38,705 nucleotides of DNA from an uncultured Pseudomonadota bacterium (GCA_949295085.1 CASFJS010000013.1:1-38705), one strand, 5' to 3'; numbered from the stretch's first letter, positions 16,039-25,327 are shown. The notes: a model not told the origin generated them from the letters alone. A program made the numbers and translations.

Positions 16039-17061
16039 CTAATAAACCAATTCGTCGCTTTCCTTACCTTCCGAAACAAAGATTTCTCCGCTGTTGGATA
16101 AATCTTTGGCCGTCGAAACGATATATTGCTGCGCTTCTTCAACATCACGCATACGTACCGGTCCCATGGCATCCATATCTTCCTTAATAATTTTACCGGC
16201 ACGGGTCGACATATTGTTGAAGAACAAGTCTTTAACCGTTTCCGAGGCGCCTTTCAGGGCTATTGCCAGTTTATCTTTATCAACATTGCGCAGCAAAATC
16301 TGTATGCCTTGCGAATCGATACGGATAAGATCTTCAAACGTAAACATCAATGACTTGACACGCTCGGCACTTTCGCGATTGCGTTCCTCCAATGCCTCCA
16401 TGAATCTTGTTTCGGTATTGCGGTCGAGCGAGTTGAAAATATCGGCAATCAATTCGTGGGCATCGCGCCGGGTTGATTTTGACAAATTGCTCATAAACTC
16501 TTTGCGCAGTGTTTTTTCAAGACTGTCCAACACCTCTTTTTGTACCGAATCCATCCTCAGCATACGCATGACAATTTCCATGGCAAAGTTTTCCGGAAAC
16601 AGGGCTATGACTTTGGCCGCATGCTCGGCCTTGATCTTGGATAATATCACGGCGATGGTCTGCGGATATTCGTTCTTCAGATAATTGGCCAAAACATGCT
16701 CATTAACATTACCCAGTTTATCCCACATCGTACGACCGGCCGGCCCCCTGATCTCTTCCATAATAACGGATACACGATCTTTATCCAGTGCTTTGGCCAA
16801 TAGTCGTTCCGTACTTTCATAAGAGCCGACCAGACTGCCGGTGCTTGATATTTTATCATTAAACTCCGCTATCAGTTGTTCAACAACATTCGAGTTTACT
16901 TTACCCAAAGAAGCCATAATAACCGACAGCTCTTTAATTTCCTCATCGTCCATCAGCGCAAACAGGGCTGCCGAACGTTCTTCATCCAACGAAAGCATCA
17001 GAATGGCCGCTTTTTGCTGCCCCGACAAAAGATTATAATCATCAATAACGTTTTGCTTCAT
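16039..17061 (-). CDS. fliG: Flagellar motor switch protein FliG
   Basis: The protein has 340 residues. FliG links the MS ring to the C-ring and carries the torque-generating helix that faces the MotA stator. Visible elements are the N-terminal region LSGQQKAAILMLSLDEERSA, the middle-domain EHVLANYLKNEYPQTIAVIL (the EHPQ region), and the C-terminal charged helix with DKDKLAIALKGASETVKDLFFNNMS followed by MRDVEEAQQYIV. It lies 11 nt after fliF and 18 nt before fliH. Confidence 0.97.
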   Translation of the reverse strand: MKQNVIDDYNLLSGQQKAAILMLSLDEERSAALFALMDDEEIKELSVIMASLGKVNSNVVEQLIAEFNDKISSTGSLVGSYESTERLLAKALDKDRVSVIMEEIRGPAGRTMWDKLGNVNEHVLANYLKNEYPQTIAVILSKIKAEHAAKVIALFPENFAMEIVMRMLRMDSVQKEVLDSLEKTLRKEFMSNLSKSTRRDAHELIADIFNSLDRNTETRFMEALEERNRESAERVKSLMFTFEDLIRIDSQGIQILLRNVDKDKLAIALKGASETVKDLFFNNMSTRAGKIIKEDMDAMGPVRMRDVEEAQQYIVSTAKDLSNSGEIFVSEGKESDELVY

Positions 17062-17072
17062 CTTCTTTATTC

Positions 17073-18695
17073 CTAACCTTCGTTATTATACAGCCAAGAA
17101 CGGATAACATTGACCGCCGCATCCGGATTCTTTTCAACCGTTGTATTCAATTTCTTCAAAGAAGACACTTTAATCCGGCCGTCAACTTTGTTCAAATTAA
17201 CCAGTTCTTCCGCCGATTCATCAAAATTATCATTCAGGAAACTTGATAACAACAAATTGTCTTCATCCTCACCGGGGGCAATCAGTTTATCCGCGGTACC
17301 GGCACCGGAAACCTCAAAAGCATTGTTAATCAACGGGCGGATAACCAATAAAATAACCAGAATTGCCACAATTGCAACACCCAGGCCTTCGGCCATCCGC
17401 ATCAATTCTGCCTTGTTAAAGCCGAAATACAAGGTCTCCTCCGATAAGGGGACTTCGTCAACCAGCGATGTAAACTGCAGATTTTCAACCTCGACCAAGT
17501 CACCACGGTCGGCATTGTAGCCCACCGCTGATTTTACCAAATCGGTTATCTGTTCCATCTCGGCTTCCGTTCGCGGACGGTAAACCACTTTGCCTTCGGC
17601 ATTTTTTTCATAAATACCGTCAACCGATACAGCTGCCGTCAGACGTTTGATGGTGCCGGTATTTTTAATTTTGTTACGAACAATTTTGGAAATTTCGTAA
17701 TTGATGGTTTCCTCGGTTTTTGATGAGGTATCGTAAATACCGCTGTCGGATGTTACCCCATCGCCGTTGGGGATATTCTGCGCCACGGTTACCGGCTGCG
17801 AAGCCCTGGTTGAAGATCCCTCCTCGGAAATGGTGGCCTGGGAGCGTATCACCTGACTATCGGGGTCATAAATTTCTTCGTTGGTCACGACCTCATCAAA
17901 GTCCATCTCAATATTAACCTGTGCCTGCGCTTTGCCGGCACCCAAGCTCTTTTCCAAAAGGTTTTGCACTTTTTGGGTAATCTTGCGTTCTTGCTCCAGA
18001 CGCATGGCCTCGTTGTTATTATTTTTAATGATTTCGTTTTGTTCCTCGCTGAATTCGGTCAGCAGATTGCCGTTGGAATCAATGATTGAAACATTTTTAA
18101 CCTCCAGCTTCGGTACGGCCGCAGCCACCAGCTTTTGGATTGATTGGATGTTCTGCTGACTTAAATTGCCTTGTTTGGTCTTGATAACCACCGAAGCCGT
18201 CGGCATTTGTTCCTCGCGTGAAAAAATTTCACGTTTGGGCATAACCAGGTGCACTCTGGCCGAGCGGATATTGTCAACCGAGCGAATGGTGCGCGCCAGT
18301 TCACCCTCCAGAGCCCGCAGAAGATTAACATTTTGCACAAAATTGGTGGAGCCGAGCGCATCGGTATGATCAAATACCTCATAGCCGACATTGGATCCTT
18401 TGGATGATAACGCCAAATCGGCCGTTTCAATACGCATTTTATTAACATCTTCAACCGGAACCTGAACTTCCGTACCGTTTTGAGACAGGCGGTATTTAAC
18501 ATTGGCAGAATCTAATTTGGCAACGATTTGCTTGGCATCTTCAAGATCCAGATCGGTATACAAAACCGCATAGTCGCTGCCGCTCATCTGCACGGCGACA
18601 TACACAAAAAAGCTTATCAAAAAAATGATGATGGCCGCCATCGACGCCAATTTCGACGGCGACATGTTTTTGATCGTCTGCAAAATATTATTCAT
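17073..18695 (-). CDS. fliF: Flagellar MS-ring protein FliF
   Basis: The protein has 540 residues, full length. It builds the MS ring in the inner membrane on which the basal body is assembled. Two membrane helices flank a large periplasmic part, near 19-37 and 430-452. The ring-building motifs are present (YAVLYTDLDLEDAKQIVAKL; RALEGELARTIRSVDNIRSA; ARVHLVMPKREIFSREEQ). The cytoplasmic C-terminus ends with the FliG-binding segment containing VNVIRSWLYNNEG. It is the first gene of the nine-gene flagellar operon. Confidence 0.97.
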   Translation of the reverse strand: MNNILQTIKNMSPSKLASMAAIIIFLISFFVYVAVQMSGSDYAVLYTDLDLEDAKQIVAKLDSANVKYRLSQNGTEVQVPVEDVNKMRIETADLALSSKGSNVGYEVFDHTDALGSTNFVQNVNLLRALEGELARTIRSVDNIRSARVHLVMPKREIFSREEQMPTASVVIKTKQGNLSQQNIQSIQKLVAAAVPKLEVKNVSIIDSNGNLLTEFSEEQNEIIKNNNNEAMRLEQERKITQKVQNLLEKSLGAGKAQAQVNIEMDFDEVVTNEEIYDPDSQVIRSQATISEEGSSTRASQPVTVAQNIPNGDGVTSDSGIYDTSSKTEETINYEISKIVRNKIKNTGTIKRLTAAVSVDGIYEKNAEGKVVYRPRTEAEMEQITDLVKSAVGYNADRGDLVEVENLQFTSLVDEVPLSEETLYFGFNKAELMRMAEGLGVAIVAILVILLVIRPLINNAFEVSGAGTADKLIAPGEDEDNLLLSSFLNDNFDESAEELVNLNKVDGRIKVSSLKKLNTTVEKNPDAAVNVIRSWLYNNEG

Positions 18696-18834
18696 AGATT
18701 CCCCAATCTATAACAAAACAAATATACCGACCCGCCGGCACCCAAACCGTGCGAATCTTTCCCCTTTATTTATCCTTAGCTTAAAAAACACGTTTAGTTA
18801 ACTGTTTATTTAAGATATTAACAGCCTCGCAAAA
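18696..18834 (-). promoter_or_regulatory. fliF upstream region with clustered TTAA half-sites
   Basis: The gap before fliF holds TTAA at 18781-18784, 18798-18801, 18810-18813 and 18818-18821. In Caulobacter the equivalent fliF promoter is activated by CtrA through TTAA-N7-TTAA. Here the closest pairs are 8 and 4 nt apart, so no canonical site is present. I found no sigma-54 site. The fliF promoter must lie here but I cannot place it. Confidence 0.3.
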
Positions 18835-18864
18835 AAAGGAAGCCTTGCAAACAAAGCTTCCTTT
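18831..18864 (-). terminator. Rho-independent terminator of the hook operon
   Basis: On the minus strand the stem AAAGGAAGC/GCTTCCTTT (18835-18843 with 18856-18864, 12-nt loop) is followed by a run of seven Ts. It lies 34 nt after the flgE stop codon and separates the hook operon from the fliF operon downstream. Confidence 0.85.
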
Positions 18865-18897
18865 TCAAGTTTCAGGAGTTTTTAATAATAATTCGGG

Positions 18898-21015
18898 CTA
18901 GATCAACCGGGTCAGCTCGTCAAGCATCTCGTCCGAAGTGGTAATAATCTTGCCGGCGGCCGAATAAGCTCTTTGAACAATAATCATGTTGGAAAACTCG
19001 GTAGCCAAATCAACGGTAGAACTTTCCAGCGCACTGGAAGCAATCTCGCCGGCGCCGCCGGTGGTAGCCTTGGTCAACAGCGGATTGCCGGACTCGGTGG
19101 TGGCAATCCAGACATTGTTATTTAAGGCTTCCATGCCGTTGGCATTGGTGAACAGAGCCAGCGGAATAATGGCAATCGGTTTGGTTTCGCCGTTGGAGAA
19201 CACCGCAGTTACAACACCGTCTTCGCTGACGGTTACGCCGGCATAGCTACCGAAAGTGGCGCCGTCCTGATTAATATAGCCGGTGGTAAAATCGCCGGAA
19301 AGATTGGTCAGACCGGTCGATACGTTCTCGCTGCCCATATTGATTGAGATTTTGACGCCGTCACCGTCGGCAATGTTGCCGGTCATATCCTGCGCGCCGT
19401 TGGCCCAAAAGATTTCCATATCCTCAACGTTAATTTCTTTGGGCGTGCCGTCAGAATTAAACATAACCGCCGGAATCTGAGCGCCGAGCTGCTCAACATC
19501 TTTATAAGTGAAAGTGCTGACAATCGGCGTGGCGTTGGTCAGGTTGTTTTCGACGCCGTCGCGGATATATTTGGCCTCACCGGTCAAGCCGCTGTCAATC
19601 GTGATATCCTCACCGGTTGAAGACGGAATAATCTGCAGCGTGGTGCCGCTGGCAACAAAACGCTCCGGTTCGGCAACGCCGGAATTGCGGATGGCGCTGG
19701 CCAGTTTGGCAATATTTTCGGCCACCGTATCGCCGGCATCATAGCCGACATAAACCGTATCGTCGGTGCTGACGCCGTTGGCAAAGACAAAACGAATGCC
19801 GTCAATGGTTATTTCATCGTTTTCGGCAACATTGGTCACGTCGATGTAGGCAACGTTTTTAATCATATTATCAACGGCTTCCAGAGTAAATGTGCCGCGC
19901 GGCAGGCCGGAGGCCGGATCAATATCCGCCGAGGACTGAACGCAGGCCAGTGTGCCGCTGCAGTCAAAATTGAGTTCATCGCCGGTTAGCGATTGCTCAA
20001 CGACAATGCGGTTGCCGTCGACACTAAAACGTCCGGCGTCGCGGATATTGTTGGTGATGGCCTCCATAAAGACGTTTAAGACATCGTTAATCGAGTTGCA
20101 ATCGGTCATATCAACGGCGATATTGCCGCCGCCGGCCGGATTGCCTTCGGTAAACTCAAAAACCGTATCGTTGATTTTGATGGTGGAGCCGACCGCCGGA
20201 ATCTCGGTGAATTCCATCTGGGCAATCGAGGCATAGACCAAATCGTCTTTGGTGTACATATTAATCGCCGCGGCGCCGGACGGAATCGTCGTATCCAAAG
20301 ACCAGGCATTGGCTGCCGTCTTGGTATAGTTCAGGCTGATGTTGCTGGCGTTGCCCAAGCTGTCGTAAATCAGGGTTGAAACCGAGTGAGTATCGCCGAT
20401 GGACGAGCCGGACGGCAGATTGGCGCCAAACGAAATCTGGGTGGTCGGAGTGGCCGTACCGCCGATATTGGATAAGTTAATTCCCTGCAGGTTGTTGGCA
20501 TCAACAATGTTGTCGTTGATATAAACCGTGCGACCGTTGGCGTCTTTATACGCCTTCATATAAACGATGCCGTTAATCTCAACCGTGGCGGCTTCGGTAT
20601 TGCCGTCCCAGGGCATTAACGACCAGGCCTGCACATAGTAACCGCCGCTGTTAACCAAATAACCTGTTTCGTCCTTGGTAAAGTCGCCGGCGCGGGTATA
20701 GGCCCAGGTTCCGGAACCGTTGCTGGCCGAGTTGACGACAAAATAGCCGCTGCCGCTGATGGCCAGCGATGTCGTTGACGAGACCGAAGACAGCAGGCCC
20801 TGCGTATCAATCGCCTGCGAGGTATGCGGCTGCACACCGCCGGAAGAATATTTGTTTGACGACACCTGTTTGGTCACCAGAGTCGAAAACGAAACATTGT
20901 TGTTTTTGTAGCCGATGGTATTCATGTTGGCGATGTTGTCCGCCACGGCGCCCATTGCGCTTGACTGCGCGCTAAGGCCCGAAACACCGGCTTGCAATGC
21001 ACCTAAAATACTCAT
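18898..21015 (-). CDS. flgE: Flagellar hook protein FlgE, enlarged
   Basis: The protein has 705 residues against about 400 in enteric bacteria. It is the hook subunit. The N-terminal coiled-coil region is classical (ALQAGVSGLSAQSSAMGAVA, then DNIANMNTIGYKNNNVSFST), as is the C-terminus (VDLATEFSNMIIVQRAYSAA, then GKIITTSDEMLDEL). The extra length is central. Two related segments, about 271-353 and 396-478, share a TIKIN/EITID strand, an (F/V)-rich next strand, a helix ending in AI, then RF and a closing strand after TGxxxxxD. This looks like a duplicated inserted domain on the outer hook surface. Cys306, Cys352 and Cys358 in or near the first copy could form a disulfide. AGGAG precedes the ATG. 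It lies 24 nt after flgD. Confidence 0.94.
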   Translation of the reverse strand: MSILGALQAGVSGLSAQSSAMGAVADNIANMNTIGYKNNNVSFSTLVTKQVSSNKYSSGGVQPHTSQAIDTQGLLSSVSSTTSLAISGSGYFVVNSASNGSGTWAYTRAGDFTKDETGYLVNSGGYYVQAWSLMPWDGNTEAATVEINGIVYMKAYKDANGRTVYINDNIVDANNLQGINLSNIGGTATPTTQISFGANLPSGSSIGDTHSVSTLIYDSLGNASNISLNYTKTAANAWSLDTTIPSGAAAINMYTKDDLVYASIAQMEFTEIPAVGSTIKINDTVFEFTEGNPAGGGNIAVDMTDCNSINDVLNVFMEAITNNIRDAGRFSVDGNRIVVEQSLTGDELNFDCSGTLACVQSSADIDPASGLPRGTFTLEAVDNMIKNVAYIDVTNVAENDEITIDGIRFVFANGVSTDDTVYVGYDAGDTVAENIAKLASAIRNSGVAEPERFVASGTTLQIIPSSTGEDITIDSGLTGEAKYIRDGVENNLTNATPIVSTFTYKDVEQLGAQIPAVMFNSDGTPKEINVEDMEIFWANGAQDMTGNIADGDGVKISINMGSENVSTGLTNLSGDFTTGYINQDGATFGSYAGVTVSEDGVVTAVFSNGETKPIAIIPLALFTNANGMEALNNNVWIATTESGNPLLTKATTGGAGEIASSALESSTVDLATEFSNMIIVQRAYSAAGKIITTSDEMLDELTRLI

Positions 21016-21039
21016 TTCTTTTCTCCTAAAACTTCAAAT

Positions 21040-21795
21040 TTATACTAATTGTTCAACCGCTTCTCCGGCATCATTGCCGCCCGAAGAATCGTCTTTTTTA
21101 AGACTTGCGATTAAATCATCCCAGTAGCTTTCGTCGCGAATTGTCAAAACATAGTCCAGCGTGGCGGTCACAGAATCGCTCAATCCGACATAAATACCGC
21201 TGTCGTCGCTGGCAACACCGGTCACCCGTCCGAATACGGTGGTAGTCACCGAGGCAGCGCTTTCGCCGGTCGGTACCGAGGTGTTGACAACAATCTGATA
21301 GACGCCGTCCGGCAATTGTTCGCCGGCAGAATTTTTGCCGTCCCAAACAAAATCATGCGCGCCGGCCGCCGTTTCGCCCTCAGTGGTGTAGACGACATTG
21401 CCGTCGGTGTCTTTTACCGTGATCGTGCAACTCTGGACATTTTTGCTTAAAGTGTAAGTCGATTTGGCCGCGCCACCGTCCAACGGCATCATATCCCCCA
21501 AAACCTGAACGGTTTTGCCGACATAACCGGCGGCCTGAACGCCCAGATTGTATAATGACATACTCAGCAAATTATCCAGCTTTTTGTTGGTCTGGATGGA
21601 CTGCTCAACATTGGAATATTGTACCAACTGGTTGGTATATTCGGCGGTATCCATCGGATCAAGCGGATCTTGATACTGCAATTGCGTGGTGAGCAGCGTT
21701 AAAAAAGTGTTCATATCCGCCGACAAGGTCTGGCTTGATTGTGCCGTTGTCGAGCCGGTATTGATTGAACTGATGATAGAGCTTAAATCGGTCAT
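21040..21795 (-). CDS. flgD: Flagellar hook cap/assembly protein FlgD
   Basis: The protein has 251 residues. It is the scaffold that caps the growing hook and lets FlgE polymerise. The conserved N-terminal motif is clear (NTFLTLLTTQLQYQDPLDPM, then DTAEYTNQLVQYSNVEQS). The C-terminal half has the FlgD Ig-like region (AAGAHDFVWDGKNSAGEQLP, then DGVYQIVV). It lies between fliK (16 nt) and flgE (24 nt), the usual hook-operon arrangement. Confidence 0.95.
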   Translation of the reverse strand: MTDLSSIISSINTGSTTAQSSQTLSADMNTFLTLLTTQLQYQDPLDPMDTAEYTNQLVQYSNVEQSIQTNKKLDNLLSMSLYNLGVQAAGYVGKTVQVLGDMMPLDGGAAKSTYTLSKNVQSCTITVKDTDGNVVYTTEGETAAGAHDFVWDGKNSAGEQLPDGVYQIVVNTSVPTGESAASVTTTVFGRVTGVASDDSGIYVGLSDSVTATLDYVLTIRDESYWDDLIASLKKDDSSGGNDAGEAVEQLV

Positions 21796-21811
21796 CTCTT
21801 TTCTCCCTCAC

Positions 21812-23332
21812 TTAAACCTTGATGTTTAATCCCAAGACGGGATCCCATACAAGGTTGTCATTACCGGCGACACCTTCGGCATCCTGCTCGAGGGCGTCAC
21901 CGATAAACTGCAGGCGTCCGGAATCGGCTTTCTGCTGTTCCCCGGCCTGATTTTCTTTCTGAAAACTAAAGTTAAAGCTTCTGCTGTCCGCGTTATAGCC
22001 GGCATCGTTAAATGCTTTTTCGAGGCCGGAAATATCTTTTTGCAACATATCGATCGTCTCCGGCCGGCTGGCGATGATATCGGCGTGCAGGCGGCCGTCT
22101 TTGGCGATATGCATTTTAATTTGAATCTTGCCCAAATCCTCCGGTTTGAGCTGGATATCAATGGTATCCACCCCTTTGACCGCCGATTTGGTAATATTGA
22201 CTTTAATCTGTTCGACAACTTCTTTACCCATTCCTTTGAAAGCATCACGCGAAGCCGTTTCATTAAGACGGGCAAAAGTTTCCGCACGAGCGGTATTAGC
22301 GACTTCAAACACCGCTTCTTTACCGGAAACTGCCAAAATTTGGGCGTTATCAGCACCGGCATGAGCGGTGGTTTCTTTGGCCGCATGCGGCGATATGATC
22401 TGGTTTTCAAATACGGCCACGGCTTTTAACATCGCGGAGTTGTGCTGCGGCGCCGTGTCGTTTTTGACACCGGCGGCAACCGGAGCGTCGGCATCAACTA
22501 AAACAGTCGTTTCGGCATCGGCCAAAGCAACTTCGGCGTCAACACTTTGGAATAACGAATCAATCTCAAAGCGGTTTTGCAAAACATCTTTGGTTACCGG
22601 CGCGGCAATTTTTGCCTCCTCGACCCGGACATCAATTTTCAATTTGCCATCGGTTACAACTTTCTTATCAAGGTATTGCGCCTGCTCCAGCAATATGGCT
22701 TCTTCTGCCGTCAACTTAGCTTGTGCCGTCGTTTGCGGCGATAATGAGGCCTCATTCCCGCCCGCCGCGTCTTGTAACAGAGTATCAACTTCCGGCGAAA
22801 CGGTTTCCATACCCGTTGCCAGCGGCGTTAACAAAGCCGCCGCCGTCACCATGGTTGCGCCGTTGCCTGAAGCTGCCGCCGGAATCTGACCTGCCGGCAT
22901 TTCCGCGGCATTGTCCGTTGCGGCCGGCTGCTTATCCGCCCCGGCAACAGCCTGCGTTTCCTGCGGTTCGGCCGGTTGTGATTTTACTTCATCTGCCTTA
23001 ACGGCGCCGTTTTCGGACGGGCTGTCTGCCGCCGGACTTTTTTTGGTTTTCTTATCGTCGCGGCGTGACGGCTCTTTTTCTTCAACGGGTTCTTTTTTAT
23101 CCGCGGTTTGCTTTGGATTCACGACATCACGGTCTTTGATATCATCATCAACACGGATTTCTTTACGCAGAGCGACTTCCGGTTCGTCGGCCAATGAGGA
23201 AGTCCGCTCGCTGTTCTCCGTTTGAAGCATACCGGCAAAAGCACCATCCGTATTCTCAGCCGGCGTCTCAAACCTGAAATTCAACAAACGTTGAAGAAAA
23301 TTCGTCGTGTCTTGTACTTCCATTGTTTGCAA
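21812..23332 (-). CDS. fliK: Flagellar hook-length control protein FliK
   Basis: The protein has 506 residues. FliK is exported as a molecular ruler and switches the export apparatus from hook to filament substrates. The long N-terminal part is low-complexity and rich in Ala, Glu, Lys and Pro, as expected for the ruler region. The C-terminal Flg_hook domain lies near 385-475 (VDTIDIQLKPEDLGKIQIKM, then HIAKDGRLHADIIASRPETI, then FNDAGYNADSRSFNF). It is the first gene of the sigma-54-driven hook operon. Confidence 0.93.
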   Translation of the reverse strand: MQTMEVQDTTNFLQRLLNFRFETPAENTDGAFAGMLQTENSERTSSLADEPEVALRKEIRVDDDIKDRDVVNPKQTADKKEPVEEKEPSRRDDKKTKKSPAADSPSENGAVKADEVKSQPAEPQETQAVAGADKQPAATDNAAEMPAGQIPAAASGNGATMVTAAALLTPLATGMETVSPEVDTLLQDAAGGNEASLSPQTTAQAKLTAEEAILLEQAQYLDKKVVTDGKLKIDVRVEEAKIAAPVTKDVLQNRFEIDSLFQSVDAEVALADAETTVLVDADAPVAAGVKNDTAPQHNSAMLKAVAVFENQIISPHAAKETTAHAGADNAQILAVSGKEAVFEVANTARAETFARLNETASRDAFKGMGKEVVEQIKVNITKSAVKGVDTIDIQLKPEDLGKIQIKMHIAKDGRLHADIIASRPETIDMLQKDISGLEKAFNDAGYNADSRSFNFSFQKENQAGEQQKADSGRLQFIGDALEQDAEGVAGNDNLVWDPVLGLNIKV

Positions 23333-23367
23333 CCTTTTCTTATAAAAAACGTCTCTGAGGTATTTAA

Positions 23368-23383
23368 TGCAAATTGCGTGCCA
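23368..23383 (-). promoter_or_regulatory. Sigma-54 (-24/-12) promoter for fliK-flgD-flgE
   Basis: Read on the minus strand the site is TGGCACG-CAAT-TTGCA, an exact match to the sigma-54 consensus TGGCACG-N4-TTGCW, preceded by a further T. Transcription should start near 23357, giving a leader of about 25 nt to the fliK ATG at 23332. FlbD, encoded at 13569-14882, is the likely activator; I could not identify its enhancer sites. Confidence 0.9.
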
Positions 23384-23427
23384 AATTTTAAATTTTGTTT
23401 TTATTTCTGAGATAAAAGCGTTTTTTG

Positions 23428-23455
23428 TTGTAATTTTCGGCGAATCTGTTATGCT
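23428..23455 (+). promoter_or_regulatory. Candidate sigma-70-type promoter for accB-accC
   Basis: TTGTAA and TATGCT are 16 nt apart and about 40 nt before the accB ATG. The match is moderate. It is divergent from, and does not overlap, the sigma-54 promoter of fliK. Confidence 0.35.
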
Positions 23456-23493
23456 TGGCGGCAGATAAAATCCAATTAAGAAAGAGAGAAAAA

Positions 23494-23973
23494 ATGGCTG
23501 ATCAATTAGACCCCAAGGTTATCGGCAAACTGGCCGAGGTTTTGAATAAAAACAATTTGAGCGAACTCGAGTATGAAGACGAGGGTTGCCGTATCCGTCT
23601 AAAGAGCGTCAACGCACCGTTGCCGCCGGCTCCGATACCGCCGGTGCCGCCGGTTGCCGCCGTCCCCATACCGCCGACACCAGCCGCTGATTTGGCTGCT
23701 AAGGCCGATGAGTTTGCCATTGATGATTACGCCAACAACGCCGGCAGTGTCAAATCGCCGATTGTCGGTGTGGTTTATCTGTCACCGGATCCGACGAAGC
23801 CGGATTATGTTAATGTCGGTGATACGGTTAAAGAAGGCGATATCGTTTGCCTGATTGAGGCAATGAAAACCTTTAATCCGGTTAAGGCGCACCGTTCCGG
23901 TACGGTCAGCAAAATTTTGGTTGAATCCGGCGATCCGGTTGAATATGGCGAATCTTTGATGGTTATTGAATAA
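23494..23973 (+). CDS. accB: Biotin carboxyl carrier protein of acetyl-CoA carboxylase
   Basis: The protein has 159 residues. It carries the biotin that accepts CO2 from AccC and passes it to AccAD in malonyl-CoA synthesis. The N-terminal 38 residues form the usual docking helix and strand. A Pro/Ala-rich hinge spans about 41-67. The biotinyl domain runs from about 84 to the end, with the acceptor Lys125 in EAMKTF. The ATG at 23494 is preferred over an in-frame upstream start at 23455 because the family N-terminus begins at MADQLDPKVI and an AAGAAAGAGAG purine tract precedes it. It lies 13 nt before accC. Confidence 0.95.
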   Translation: MADQLDPKVIGKLAEVLNKNNLSELEYEDEGCRIRLKSVNAPLPPAPIPPVPPVAAVPIPPTPAADLAAKADEFAIDDYANNAGSVKSPIVGVVYLSPDPTKPDYVNVGDTVKEGDIVCLIEAMKTFNPVKAHRSGTVSKILVESGDPVEYGESLMVIE

Positions 23974-23986
23974 AGGCGAAAAGCTC

Positions 23987-25327
23987 ATGTTTGAAAAAGT
24001 ATTGATTGCCAACCGCGGTGAAGTCGCCTTGAGAATTCACCGTGCCTGCCGCGAGATGGGGATTAAGACGGTGGCGGTGCACTCGGAGGCTGACGCCAAT
24101 GCCATGCATGTCAGGCTGGCGGATGAGGCGGTTTGTATCGGCCCGGCCCGTTCGACCGATTCATATTTAAATAAGTCGGCGATTATTTCTGCGGCGATTA
24201 TTACCGGCGCCGACGCCATTCACCCCGGCTACGGATTCTTGTCGGAAAATGCCGATTTTGCCGAGATGGTAGAGGAACACGGCATTACTTTTATCGGCCC
24301 CAAAGCAGAGCAAATCCGCATGATGGGCGACAAGCTGCAGGCGCGCGAAGCGGCCATAAGCTCCGGACTTCCGGTTATTCCCGGGTCTCCGGCGTTGCCG
24401 ACGGTTGAAGCGGCCAAAGAATGGGCGCTTAAAATCGGTTATCCGGTTATCATTAAAGCCAAAGCCGGCGGCGGCGGTAAGGGAATGAAAGTGGCGTTTG
24501 GCGAAGACGAGATTGAAACCGCCTATACCATGGCGCGCGCCGAAGCCAAAGCCTCGTTTACCAGCGACGAAGTCTATATGGAAAAATACCTGCAAAAACC
24601 GCGGCATATTGAAATTCAGGTTTTGGGCGACACCTATGGCAACGTGGTGCATTTGGGCGAACGTGACTGCTCCATCCAACGCAAAAACCAAAAGGTAATT
24701 GAGGAAACGCCCTCGCCGGCTCTAAACCAGCAACAACGCGATGAGATTGGCGAAATTGCCCGTCAGGCGATGGAAAAAATCGGTTATATCAGTGCCGGAA
24801 CACTGGAATTTTTGTATGAGGACGGCAAATTTTACTTTTTGGAGATGAACACCCGTCTGCAGGTTGAACATCCGATTACCGAGGCCTTGACCGGTATTGA
24901 TATCGTGCGCGAGCAGCTCCGTATTGCCGCCGGCGGCAAGCTCGGCTACAGCCAGAAAGATATTACGTTTCACGGCCATGCGATTGAGTGCCGGATTAAT
25001 GCCGAAGATCCGGAGACTTTTGCGCCCAACCCCGGCAAAATTACCGAGTGGCACGCACCCGGCGGTTTGGGGGTTCGGGTTGATTCGGAGATTTATTCGG
25101 GCTATAAAATTCCGCCGTTTTACGATAGCATGATTGCCAAGCTGATTGTCAGCGGCAAAACCCGTAACGGCGCTTTGATGCGGTTACATCGGGCATTGGA
25201 AGAATTTGTGATTGACGGCATCAAGACGACCATTCCGCTGCACCAGAAGATTATATCACAACCGGAATATATCGACGGTTTGTATAATATTCATTGGCTT
25301 GAGGAAATGCTGGCCAAAGGAAAATAA
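23987..25327 (+). CDS. accC: Biotin carboxylase subunit of acetyl-CoA carboxylase
   Basis: The protein has 446 residues, the usual length. It performs ATP-dependent carboxylation of biotin on AccB. Motifs are MFEKVLIANRGEVALRIHRA at the N-terminus, the ATP-grasp glycine loop KAKAGGGGKGMK, EIQVLGDTYGNVVHLGERDC then SIQRKNQKVIEE, and the catalytic FLEMNTRLQVEHPITE. The ATG at 23987 has AAAGGCG at good spacing and fits the family N-terminus; an in-frame TTG 21 nt upstream is rejected. It forms a two-gene operon with accB. Confidence 0.97.
   Translation: MFEKVLIANRGEVALRIHRACREMGIKTVAVHSEADANAMHVRLADEAVCIGPARSTDSYLNKSAIISAAIITGADAIHPGYGFLSENADFAEMVEEHGITFIGPKAEQIRMMGDKLQAREAAISSGLPVIPGSPALPTVEAAKEWALKIGYPVIIKAKAGGGGKGMKVAFGEDEIETAYTMARAEAKASFTSDEVYMEKYLQKPRHIEIQVLGDTYGNVVHLGERDCSIQRKNQKVIEETPSPALNQQQRDEIGEIARQAMEKIGYISAGTLEFLYEDGKFYFLEMNTRLQVEHPITEALTGIDIVREQLRIAAGGKLGYSQKDITFHGHAIECRINAEDPETFAPNPGKITEWHAPGGLGVRVDSEIYSGYKIPPFYDSMIAKLIVSGKTRNGALMRLHRALEEFVIDGIKTTIPLHQKIISQPEYIDGLYNIHWLEEMLAKGK

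Noticed and set aside
18781..18821. Canonical CtrA site TTAA-N7-TTAA before fliF
   Set aside because: Spacings counted between the TTAA copies are 13, 8 and 4; none is 7. Kept only as a low-interest observation.
19600..20240. FlgE central region as a frameshift or inserted foreign gene
   Set aside because: The reading frame is continuous, the flanking hook-protein ends are intact, and composition is like the rest of the gene.
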